Assembly: GCA_973895155.1 (NCBI GenBank)
Contig: OZ316899.1
Span: 10,974,001 to 11,038,000 of the forward strand
Length of the DNA: 64,000 nucleotides
Direction of reading: 5' to 3'
Origin: Marsupella aquatica
Taxonomy: Eukaryota; Marchantiophyta
Of this stretch, positions 35,001 to 44,950 are shown in pieces. The notes below the pieces were generated by a model. It saw only the letters and a program-made list of their open reading frames with translations, did not search any database and was not told the origin of the DNA. The translations under genes were made by a program, and so were the position numbers. Each line of letters begins with the position of its first letter. Positions within the stretch are counted from its first letter, which is position 1.

Positions 35001-35691
35001 AACGGAGCTCGACAAAGAGCTAAGAGCAACCTAGGAGGAGAGGGCTACCTTGAAGAAGGAATTGGAGGAAGCCCACAGGGAGCTGGAGGAAGCCTAGAAA
35101 GAACTGGAGGAGGCGCGCAAGGACCTGGACGAAGTACAGGAGGAGTTGGAGGAAAGCACGCGGAAGCTGGAGAACTTACAACGGCGAGCCGACAACCAAA
35201 CGGAGCGGCTGAAGAAACAAGCCGCAGTAATTAAAGGCTTGGCTCCATCAGGCCCAACTCCAATTGGGGCAACCAAGTTACCAGGAGTGGTACTGGCCGA
35301 AGAACAAGCCGCGCCATTTGCACTAGTATCGGAAGTAAGTGGGAAGGGGAAGGGGCCAGCTGCCAAACCAGAAAAGAAGAAGAAGCGGAAACCTTCAGGG
35401 TCAGGGAGTAATACGGCTCCACAGGCCGTGGTGACCAAGGAGGCAGACCCAGCACCGACCCCAAGCAGGGTCACGGCAGAGGATCCAACTACCCTAGAAG
35501 CAGGGGATGACGAAGCCGAGGCTCAGGCTGAAGCCGTGGGTGATGCCGAAGCTGGTGCCGAGGCCGAAGCCGAAGGTGGACCCAGTCAGGCCGATGGAGA
35601 GTTGACTCAGTCAAGGGCAGGTAATCTGTCAGAGAACGAACCTACGGCAGTGGCTGAGGTGGAAGCGTTGGGGGCGTCCACTGAGGAATAG
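32014..35691 (+). pseudogene. Nested retroelement ORF1 (about 1,226 codons) with nine in-frame stops
   Basis: A single reading frame spans the whole interval. It is interrupted by TAG at 33040, 33448, 33478, 33664, 34891, 35032 and 35095 and by TGA at 33415 and 34159, with no frameshift. The N-terminal domain has 'GLEAFVRLPW', 'LLEFV' and 'VFGLPMG' motifs like the ORF at 712. It is followed by a basic/Pro-rich linker, a very long coiled coil (about 34,162-35,240), a Lys-rich stretch and an Ala/Glu repeat tail. Flanking non-coding sequence to about 36,500 ('ggagtgagag', 'cattccggcggcggaatccaaatatac') resembles the 3' part of the solo LTR at 305-4142. The host CACTA element therefore probably contains another ORF-bearing LTR or part of one. 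I could not find its exact ends (somewhere in 31.7-32.0 and 36.4-36.6 kb). Confidence 0.7.
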
Positions 35692-36519
35692 ACACCGCTG
35701 CCATGACGGTGGTGGAGGGCCGCTCCTTTCAGGGAGGGCGGACGTGGAGGGAGGAGGCGTGAGTGGGCAGGGCGGGCTCGGATCTCTAAGTTTAGGATTA
35801 GGATCAGGACCAGGAGGCGGCCCTGACACTTAGCTTAGTGGGATTGCGGTTCCACTGGTAAGAGCAACACTTGTACTCCTACCTTGCTGTACATAGGTAG
35901 ATTCAGTTAGGTAGATTCGTTAGATAGATTTGGCTTACGCTGCAAGGAATTAGGCGGATCCGTGTCCAGGATAAGTACCTGGGCAGCGGGGAGTTCAGGG
36001 CCTCTTCTTTAGCAAGTTTTTAGTTGCACCAGCCGGGCTGGGATCAAGTAGTAAGAGAAGCTCTCGGTTAGTCATACAATGACCCTTGTGTATATTCATG
36101 TTTCCTCATGCCTAAGAGCTGAATAGAGTTGGCCTCACGGCTTAGTTCGCAGAGCTTGTGTATGAGATGTACTGTTTGTATGGCAAGTGCATGGTATGAC
36201 TCAGTCAAAAGGAGTCATTTTGCTATTTGTGTGTCGCATTAACTTGTGTGAAGAGTGCCCACATCAACTAATAGATGAAGGAAAGTAAGCAAGGGAGTGA
36301 GAGTTGGATGTGTCGAGCTGAGAGAGGTCTTAGCGGCTTAACCAAGCCTATTGGGGATCATTCCGGCGGCGGAATCCAAATATACCCAACCAGAAGGAGA
36401 GGAAGAGAAGGGAAGGCCCAGATTAGGCCGGCTACATATCTCATGACCCGATGAAGGATCTGTCCAGTATATGTGTGTAAAATGTTAATAGTATAGTAGA
36501 AGGAGGTTAGCAGCGTCCC

Positions 36520-39500
36520 ATGCCACTAAGCCGCAAAAACAGCCTCGCCAAGCGCGAAACCTGCAGGAATCGGCTTGTGTTGGGGGGTTTCTTGGGTTTA
36601 GGGAGCCATGGGACGCACCACAGCTTGCCACAAGATGGGGAAACATCATCAGCAGATTCCTCATCAAGTGACAATGATAATGACAGTCCAGATGAAGGGG
36701 CACCTCGGACAGATTATGAGGTCATGCAAGACCAAGAGTCAGCCATGGATGACTTCATGACAAATTGGTTTGGTGTAAACATTGGTGGTGAAGGAGGTGT
36801 CCCACCCAATGAAGGAGATCCTCCACCAAATGTTGCACATGATCCAAGGCCTCAACATACACCTGAAGGACAAAAACAATGGGAAGAAGTTGAGGCACAT
36901 GCTAGAACACCTATTTATGGGGGTGCTCGTTTGAATAGACTATCTGCCATCTTGGCATTGATGAATCTTCAGGCAAAACACAAGGCAAGCAATGCGCTAC
37001 TATCGGATTTGTTTGCAATTTGCCATGATCTCTTCTTACCCAGTGAAAATGTGTTGCCAGGAACTTGGAAGGAGGCAAAGAGGGCTCTATCATCCATTGG
37101 CATGGAATACCATATCATTCATGCTTGTGTGAATGATTACATTCTCTATCATGAGACCAATGCCAACGCAACTGAGTGTCCAATTTGTCAAGAGCCTCGA
37201 TATGAAACCAACATGTTGACCTCAAAGGTGCCTAGAAAAGTTGTTCGTTGGTTTCCTATTATTCCTCGATTGTTGCACATGTACCGATGTTCTGACTTGG
37301 CAGAATTGATGGTATGGCATAAGACACATCGATCAGAGGCCGGTGTCATGCGGTTGCCAGTTGATTCCCCTGCTCACAAGCATGTGGAGTCACAATGGCC
37401 AGAGTTTGCACGTGATCCTCGTCATGTGAGGTTGGGGTTGGCATCAGATGGGGTGAGCCCACACTCCCTTGGAGGGAAAGGGCGCCCTACTTCGGTTTGG
37501 CCGGTGGTTGTTATGAATTACAACCTTCCCCCATGGTTGTCCATGAAAAAGGGATTCTTATTGCTATCATTGATTATCCCAGGTCCATCTAAGGTAAAAA
37601 ACATGGACACCTACTTGGCGCTCTTGGTTGGGGAACTCCATAAATTATGGGGGGGTGTATGGGCATATGATGGTCGGACAACTACAGGAGGGTTACCACG
37701 TGTCTTCCAATTGAAGGGAATTATTATGTGGACCATACATGACTATCCAGGTGAGTGGTATGGATTTGTATTTTTTTCATGTATTGGAGATCAAGTTTGT
37801 TTGGAAGGAAGCCCCTCTTTAATTCTATGTACATGAACTTTTCAATTCCTTTGACTCTAATTGAGAATGTTATTTTGTGAGCAGGGTTTGGGTTTGTTTC
37901 TGGGTTCCAAACTCAAGGGTACAAGGCATGCTCCACTTGTGGTCCAAGCCTTCATGATATGGCCAAGTACTCAAAATGGCTGCACAAGATAATCTACCTT
38001 GGTCATACCAAGTTTCTTCCACTTGGGCATCACATGAGGTCTGACCCCCTTTTGTTTTCAGACTTTGACATGATCAATGGTGATGAGCGTGAGATACCTG
38101 ACCGCACAACATTTTCGTATTGGAAATCCATAGCTGATAGGGTGGCAGACCCTGAAGATGCCATGGGATTTGATGGTAGTGGATTGACAAGGTGGAGTAT
38201 ACTGGCCACTTTGCCCTATTGGCCTGAGTTGAAGATTCATCACTTGTTAGACCCGATGCATATAGAGGGAAATGTTGGGAAGGCTTTGATCAAGCACTTT
38301 TATGGGGAAAAGAACATTAATTTAAGGGAGGCATGCTAGGATCTAGAACAACATCCAGATGTATGGATAACAGTTGATGAATCCACAGGGATGGAACATC
38401 ATCGTCCTTCAGCTCCATGGGTTTTGAGTGTTGGTGAAAGAAGAGAGTTTCGACAACGCATAGGGCAGATGCGGTTTCCTACAGGCTATGGTGCCAATCT
38501 ACGTAAGGCTTTTGGGTGGAGGACAGTCATAAATGGCCAATGTATCTCAAGACACATGACTATCATCGTTTACTACAACATATACTTCCTGTGGCAATCA
38601 TAGGTTTGGGGAGTGAAGAAGTGCAAGACGCCCTTTGGTCACTGGGCACTTTGTTGAGATGGATATGCTCACAGGAAATATATGAAGAAGAGATACCACG
38701 GATGGAGGTATTGGCAGCAGAGGTGGTATGCAAGTTGGAGAAGGCCCTCCCTCCTTCCTTCTTTGATTGTCAGGTGCATCTTCTCGTTCATCTTGTGAGG
38801 GAGGTTGCCATTGCCGGTCCGGTGCATTGTAGGTGGATGTATTGGCTGGAAAGGTATATGGCCGTGTTAAAGGCTTATGTACAGAACCGTGCACGAGTGG
38901 AGGGGAGCATGGCAACTGGATACTTGGCATCTGAGAGTATGTTTTATTGTAGTAACATCTTAGCTACCATTGATCCTAGTTGTCCACGCACTTGGATGGA
39001 AGAGAGGGAAGTGGAGGAGGACCGTTTAACAGGTGCAAAAAAAACACGCTTACTAACCGCAGTGGAGTTGACACAGGTTAGTACTTTCATGTTGAGTAAC
39101 AGCAATGTGGTGGAAGATTGGAGAGAGTTTTATGAGGATGCAAAGAGGGAGAGTCGTCGCCCAAGGATCTTTCCAAAGTTCCTTGAGTATATGAAGGAGA
39201 AAGTACTTCAGTTGGATGCTATGGTGGCCGGAGGTGAGAATGTATCACATTTTCCAGATATGACTCCTGAGGTTCGAACAATTGTTCATGGTCCTTTAAC
39301 ACTTGTTCAGACCAGAACAACAATATGGACACAAGGGAGGCATTTCAGGATTTATGACCTTGATGAGAAGAGGGGAAGAACTTTTGATTGTGGAGTTCAA
39401 GGGCAGTTCATGCAAGATTCACAAAGTAGCCGTCATGACACTAATGTGATCAGAGATGCGGTGCCTCACTATGGGAAGATTGAGGAGATCTTGATCATAT

Positions 39501-39832
39501 CCTATGATGCCGATTCCAAATTTGAAGAGTATGTCTTCAAGTGTAAGTGGTTCAAAATTCACCTGGTTGGTGATAATCGCACGGTACTTCTTGATGAGTG
39601 TGGGTTTACTCGACTGAAGACATCAGCAACTAGCTTTCAACCATCTCATTGGCAAACATTTGAACCATTTACATTCCCAAGTCACCTTGAGCAGTGTTTC
39701 TATATTCCGTACCCACCAGACCCAGAGTGGTCAGTTGTTATACCGTATGTGCCACGGTCCCGTTCCATTATCTGGGAAAAACCTGACGTTATTATTGTGT
39801 CAAATGGAGGAGAGGATGAGGACCAGGTTTGA
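36520..39832 (+). pseudogene. CACTA transposase TNP2 with DUF4218 and DUF4216
   Basis: Exon 1 (36520-37750) is acidic at the start, then has the Tnp2 region ('CPICQEPRYETN', 'VPRKVVRWFPIIPRL', 'SDGVSPHS'). A GT-AG intron (37751-37884) joins in phase to 'FGFVSGFQTQGYKACSTCG', then 'LLDPMHIEGNVGKALI', the conserved D-x-M-H-x-x-x-N motif. A TAG at 38337-38339 and a one-base frame change near 38,510 follow. The last segment (to 39,832) holds DUF4218 ('HLLVHLVREVAIAGPVHCRW', 'RARVEGSMATGY') and DUF4216 ('KCKWFKIH', 'DECGFTRLK'). TNP2 binds and cuts the 13-bp-type CACTA ends. One stop and one shift probably make this copy non-autonomous. The first codons could derive from the nested element's edge. 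Confidence 0.85.
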
Positions 39833-40129
39833 TGCACTAGTAGTAAAACTTGTTGTGGGCCCAGAATTTGACCCTAAACTAACTATCATGGTTTTATTTA
39901 TATTAACATATTAATTTTCTTCTTTTGTTTTACAAACACTTAATTGAACTTTGAAATTTCATCTCACTGTTATATATGCAACCCTAGCCGTTTCCAAAGC
40001 TATCCTCATGCATGCCACCTTTTTGAAAACCCTAGTTGTAACCTAAACACATGCATTCTCCATCTTGTAAAGAAACTCTCTCAAACATTTCCATTCTACA
40101 AACTTTTCAAACAACTCTCTTTGCAAAAC

Positions 40130-40560
40130 ATTTTCAAGCTTATCAAGAAGCAACTTCTGAACACTTTGTGAATAACACACCATCGGTAATTGTGATGTCA
40201 ATGGGTTCTCAACTTTGCAAATCAACTGGCTTCGGTAACTTGCGACTATTTATACTTCACAATATTGTGCGAAGCTAATAGGTTCACAAGATATATTTGA
40301 GTACATTATTATCGCTAAATTATGAAACAAAAGAGATCCAAATGCAGTCGCGATGGTCGCGGCTCCACAAATACTTTGCGAGACAAATACTATCTGAAAG
40401 AGTTGTAAATTCAATCCGATCTCAAACAAATTGCGAGGTATTTAGCTTCGCAACACTATGTTGCGAACCTTTGAGCATGGTTTATTGTGATGCGTGTTTG
40501 ATCACAAAATATCTGAAGTCGATGACATCGCAAGACCATCCCGGCGTAAAAAAAAAAGCT
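40130..40560. repeat. CACTA right subterminal region, TTGCGAA-type repeats
   Basis: Repeated 'tttgcgag', 'ttcgcaac', 'ttgcgaacc' and 'cttgcgac' words in both orientations, mirrored at 25,860-26,160. Similar clusters also occur internally at 27,270-27,480 and 28,740-28,990. Confidence 0.65.
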
Positions 40561-40588
40561 TCGCAAAAGGGGCCAATATGTAGTAGTG
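40559..40588 (-). repeat. CACTA right terminal inverted repeat
   Basis: On the minus strand it reads CACTACTACATATTGGCCCC, then TTTTGCGAAG. TSD TAA follows at 40589-40591. Confidence 0.88.
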
Positions 40589-41538
40589 TAAGTTGCACTT
40601 TGGAACCCAGAGAAAGAGTTGAACTTGTTGACAATCTTTATGTGTGCCGTCTGCAGATCTGGTTCTATATAAGCTTTATACATGGGATACACCTGCACGG
40701 ATTGTTATAATCATGTTATAAATCTTCAATCTTCGCGTCGGGCACATTTTTGTAGAGATTCACCCTAGCGTCTATGGTTCCCACTAGAGCTTGGATTGGC
40801 AATTGCTACCTGTTCAATGATAATACTAGCTTACGGATTTAATTTTCACGAAACTCTAAGATTTTCACCTTGTCTACTGCTAGACAAAGCTGTCTGACGC
40901 TAGGAGTATCCAAGAGTGCATCATTGGCAGGAAGATAACAAACTCACTGTTTCAGAAATTTGATGTACGATGTCTTCAAGTGCTTGTCCGGACCAATTTA
41001 ATGTCCCACGGGACCCTTTTGACGAGATCAAAATGAACACCTCTAGTGACAGAAACTCTCAGATCGAGGAGAGGCCTCAACCTTTCACTCAAAGCGTAAA
41101 TACCTTCGATGATCACTACTCTCAAAGTAGGGAATTCCACTGTCCTGTAAAACCGAGTGTCGATATATGTATCAACCAGGCTTGTAACAGTCGGCATAAA
41201 AATGGTGAAAGAAAAGAAGACTGTTTCTGGGACTAGACTAGTGCCAAAGCAGTGATCTGCGAGCAAAAACTTGAGTGCTGCAAGTACGACCTACCAGTTC
41301 GTAGTCGTCGTCTGATGCACAATTTCATAATAGGTCTAACAGAATACCTTCGGAATCAAGATGTTTGACAGCAGAGTCCATTGCCACATGTTTGAAATGG
41401 ACGAGCAGAAAGAGTGCACTTACTTGTAACCAACGCGCTTACTCGTTTTAAAATCATAGATTGGCACTTGAGCAGGTTTCCCATCCCTTAGGTCACGAAC
41501 ATTGTTCAGAAGGGTGTCATAGTCCGTGAGTCTTGGAT
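40589..41538 (-). pseudogene. TTM/uridine-kinase-like gene, middle exons (right of the CACTA insertion)
   Basis: Minus-strand exons: 41538-41424 ('DPRLTDYDTLL', 'VPIYDFKTSKRVGY', donor GTAAGT), 41144-40950 ('VVIIEGIYALSERLRPLLDL', 'GVHFDLVKR', donor GTGAGT) and 40692-40589 ('VYPMYKAYIEPDLQTAHIKI', 'FNSFSGFQSATY', cut by the CACTA element). Exon phases fit. In the second exon a one-base shift separates 'VKRVPWDI' from 'EDIVHQISET'. These match the uridine-kinase-like part of plant TTM proteins. The upstream P-loop exon (G-x-x-G-x-G-K-T) is not found to the right, so the gene is 5'-incomplete here. It continues at 25,832 beyond the transposon. Confidence 0.85.
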
Positions 41539-42107
41539 CTGCGTAACCCGTGCAACAATTAGCGAGTTGATGAAATAGTCGGTCTCCCGGACACTCATTG
41601 ACAACGTACACAAACCGGAAATGGATCCTCATCGCTGAAGAAAATTTGACAAACTTGGCATGGCTGAACGAAGAACAATATAAAGTGCGTGAAATCAACT
41701 AGGTGTTCAGTTATTGCGGTCATGGCGTCTGAGGGCTTCCCTTTTCCTACAACTACTGACAAGCCCATAAAGCACAATAAATTCATAAGGTAAGTCCTAA
41801 GAAATGTAGACTGCATATACTGTCTCCTTCCAAAAAATAAAAATTTCCTTAGATTATTTGTGTGCCCAATCTCGAATGTATGCCCTATTTTACTCACTAC
41901 TTTACTTAATGTCCTCAGATGACCAGCTGATCCATACATGAGACATGAGCGGCAGGCTAGGCAGTACTAATCTGCTAAGAAATTGTAGAACAACTACGGT
42001 ATACAACAGACTGGCGCCATGAACCCTAGTATTCCATTTATTGCGGTACTACCTGCTAGTTTATGGGCTTCTAGTTGAAAAACTTTGCTAAGATTCTTAG
42101 TCCGAGG

Positions 42108-42610
42108 CTAAAATAGACGAATGAAGTGTGAGTTCACGGGAAGCCCAAGACAACAACATACAAAAAACCTCCGAGCCGATGCCGAGGAGATGGAAAGGGA
42201 CCCAGGCTGCATCGGTGTCCCCAATCCGGGCTTGGCAAAGCACACAATCTGAAGCTGCCTGGAAATCCCTGCCGTTGTGGGTGCAGCAGCCACAACCCCT
42301 GCTCCTGAAACAGCTCCTACTGCTGCCTGCACGGCGGCCATTGCTCTATCCTCTCCTCCTCATAAACACTTGCTCCTCCTTCAAGTAGAAACTTGCCATT
42401 CTCCATTTCCTTACCGGATTTGCCATAGGCGGCTTCCGCGGGATTCGCGCGGCTGGTCATGGTCGCAGCACCGGCGAAGAGGGCAATGGCCAATCTTTGG
42501 GAGACATTCGACGAAACCTTGGACTCAATAGCGTTCCGCCCCTCGCTGTTGCATTGCACGACACCAACCGACCTCGCCAAAACGGCCGATCTCACCTGAA
42601 GCGACACCAT
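42108..42610 (-). pseudogene. Fragment of a probable plastid-targeted protein
   Basis: Two overlapping minus-strand frames. The first (42610 down) starts MVSLQVRSAV and has Ser/Arg-rich then hydrophobic residues ending 'SRANPAEAAYG', reminiscent of a bipartite chloroplast/thylakoid-lumen targeting sequence with an A-x-A-type cleavage site. The second (42341 down) starts MAAVQAAVGAV and is Ala/Ser-rich. I do not recognise the mature protein. The region is GC-rich and could be partly open by composition, so this is a tentative call. Confidence 0.35.
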
Positions 42611-42720
42611 AGGGGCACCATTGACAGCTCCAAGACGACCCTTCCAGATGTCAAGACGCCCGTCGGGGGCGGCCGACCGGGCTCCGCTCTTTGTCGTAGG
42701 AGGAGGGGGAGGGGGAGGAG

Positions 42721-42868
42721 GAGGAAGGGGTGTAGCAAGGAGTTTAGGGGAATTGGAGTTGAGGGCCGCACGACGACGGCAACGTGGAGAGGAGGAGGAA
42801 GGGGCGAAGCAAGAAGTTTAGGGGAATTGGAGTTGAGGGCCGCATGACGACGACAACGTGGAGAGGAA
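42721..42868. repeat. 74-bp direct duplication
   Basis: 'gaggaagggg...aacgtggagag' occurs at 42721 and 42795 with a few base differences. The stretch from here to 43,837 shows no gene, only a short TTGCA run near 43,130. Confidence 0.85.
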
Positions 42869-43837
42869 GTCGGTTGGAGGAGGAGGAGGAGCAGCTGCGA
42901 GGGTGAGGAAGGAAAAATGCAGCACAGGGAAGAGCAGTGTCAAAATGAACAAGCCGGTGGGTTTAGAACTCGTGCAGCAGCAGCAACAACAACAGAATAA
43001 TGCAATATGTTGTGCGGGCGCGATTCTCCGTGCGACAGTTTTGCGTGTGTGTTTGAAGGACGGAATTTCATTAAACAATAGTTTCCAGGGGGTGCACAAA
43101 CAAGATTGATCTCCGTCGCAGCGCAGTGCATTGCATTGCATTGCAAGGGGTCGGTTGGCCAGCTACGTAGCCTACAGTGTTGTGATATGTGGAGTCGAGA
43201 GGGAGGAGTGGTCTGTTGGTTTGAACATATTGTTGCCCTGCATGCAGTCTTTCAGGATTTGAGTGTAGAGGAGAGATGTCCTATTGGCGTGAAGCTCCTA
43301 TTTCGACGTTCGAGTGGCGGGGCGCGTTTATATGCTTGGAAGCTGCTGCTTCGTTGGATTGTTGTCGGGATTGAGCCATAGTACTTGATGTCGTTTCGAT
43401 CTAGTGGATTGATTCATTCATTTTATGAAATATTATAGAGAAGTTTCAGAAGTGCATACTGGAGGAGAAAAAAGTAATTCACTGTTGATGCACTGCCGCT
43501 GATTGGTGAGCTGGCTCCACCTCTATCAAGCTCAAAATAGAGAGCAGGAAGCTTCAATGCCAACTAGAGGTCGAACTGTTTCTAGAGTAGTGGTTTAGCG
43601 GGGAAAACCACCACGATCAGTTGATCCTTCTCCGAGGAATCCTGGACAATAGATGACATCTAGAGCAGTATAGTGAATTATTGTCGTCGAACAGCTGGCG
43701 TCTGCATGTTGCCTTCCTTCCCAACCTCCGGATCTTGCCTCATTGCTCTCTGTACATGTAATCTGTTGAGAGAGGTCTAGTTGTGCGTCGAAGTACGTTC
43801 TTGTTTCACATGTTGCATTATTGTCGTGGATACTGGA

Positions 43838-43842
43838 CTCGC
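43838..43842. repeat. Target site duplication of full-length gypsy element (left)
   Basis: CTCGC, repeated at 58615-58619. Confidence 0.93.
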
Positions 43843-44204
43843 TGTGACGGGTACCCCGTCACGGGAAGTCACACATAACTGGTTGCAAAGGCCGATACCT
43901 TGTTAATAGTCAATGTAAATAAGCCATTTTTTAATTTTTAGTTAATTCCGTCATTATAGGTTGATGATGCCCCAGGTGACTTTATATTCTTTCTCTCATA
44001 ATAGTTCTAAGATTTGCGGCGACCTAAGTGGGCAAATATTTTGGGACCTTGAAACTAGCCAGGACCAGCCCCATAGGACTTACCGTTTTGCTTCAAGAGC
44101 TATTGTTGAGACCCCCATTGCAAAGTCAGGAGAGGGGGGGGTTTTTTTTAAATAAATCCCTCCTCAGGAGGGCGAGTCCCATTAGTGGCCGTCCGAGAGA
44201 AAGA

Positions 44205-44332
44205 GGGGCTGCCTCGCGAGCCCATAGGGCTGCGTGCCCGGGCGATTAATGGGGCTCCGCGAGCTGAAGGGGCTGCCTCGCGAGCCCATAGGGCTGCGTG
44301 CCCGGGCAATTAATGAGGCTCCGCGAGCTGAA
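44205..44332. repeat. 64-bp tandem duplication in the LTR
   Basis: 'ggggctgcctcgcgagccc' at 44205 and 44269; the same arrangement occurs at 54899-55026. Confidence 0.88.
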
Positions 44333-44356
44333 GGAGCGCAAGCGAGCGGGGGGGGG

Positions 44357-44531
44357 GAGTTAAAGGGCCTCCCGCGAGCTGGGAGGATCACGCGAGCGGG
44401 GGGGAGTTAAAGGGCCTCCCGCGAGCTGGGAGGATCACGCGAGCGGGGGGGAGTTAAAGGGCCTCCCGCGAGCTGGGAGGATCACGCGAGCGGGGGGGAG
44501 TTGAAGGGCCTCCCGCGAGCCGGGAGGAATG
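44357..44531. repeat. 47-bp tandem repeat x 4 in the LTR
   Basis: Units 'gagttaaagggcctcccgcg' at 44357, 44404, 44451 and 44498 (the last with ttgaag), each followed by a G-run; very CpG-rich. Equivalent copies lie at about 55052-55226. Confidence 0.9.
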
Positions 44532-44950
44532 GCCGCGCGCCCTGCATAGGGCCGCGCGCAGGAGGACGCAAGGGTAAGGCCCGAGAAATGGGCCGGGGCG
44601 CATGGCGAAGGCGCCAGGAGTTTTTTCGGTTCTATTTTTTTTCCTTCCTTTTTCTTTCCCTCTTCCTTTTGCACGACCCTCTCATTGCCGAAAGCAAAAA
44701 CGGGGTTCTTCTCTCTCTTGCCGGAAGCTCTCTCCAGATTCTAATTATTTTTGAAGCTCTCTCTTTCATGGTGGATTAGTGGGGCTTGCTGGCGTCATTC
44801 TTCCAGGCATTAGTGGCGGCCGCACGGAGTAGTGACGGGAAATTGAGAGAATTTAAGTGATCGGGCTACGGGGGCTGTTTCGGGCCAGGGAATTGACATT
44901 GCCACGGGTGACGGGATTGGTGATTGAGAAATTGATTTCGGGATGCATGG

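Larger units (their letters stand above)
25836..40588 (+). mobile_element. CACTA (En/Spm) transposon, 14.75 kb, composite
   Basis: Ends begin CACTAC and finish GTAGTG. The terminal inverted repeats (25836-25866 and 40559-40588) agree at about 26 of 31 positions, including a shared TTTTGCGAAG core. The 3-bp TSD is TAA. Subterminal regions (about 25,860-26,160 and 40,130-40,560) are dense in TTCGCAA/TTGCGAA-type words, as expected for transposase-binding repeats. Cargo: a TNPA-like gene (minus), telomere-like repeats, a SET-domain gene (plus), a nested retroelement ORF and TNP2 (plus). It split an exon of a TTM-like gene. Removing the element with one TAA restores that exon's frame. Confidence 0.92.

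Noticed and set aside
33040-35097. TAG codons in the nested ORF as programmed readthrough or recoding
   Set aside because: Seven TAG and two TGA codons in one frame are too many for readthrough; decay by C-to-T change is simpler.
31685-36519. Exact LTR boundaries and TSD for the nested element (for example TGTACC at about 31,950 with GAAG flanks)
   Set aside because: A 4-bp match is too easily found by chance and the ends do not match the terminal hairpin design of the related LTRs.
43961-44779. Short open frames (60-93 codons) in the LTR before the 618-codon ORF
   Set aside because: They lie in GC-rich tandem repeats and are open because of composition; several change between the two LTRs with one-base homopolymer differences.
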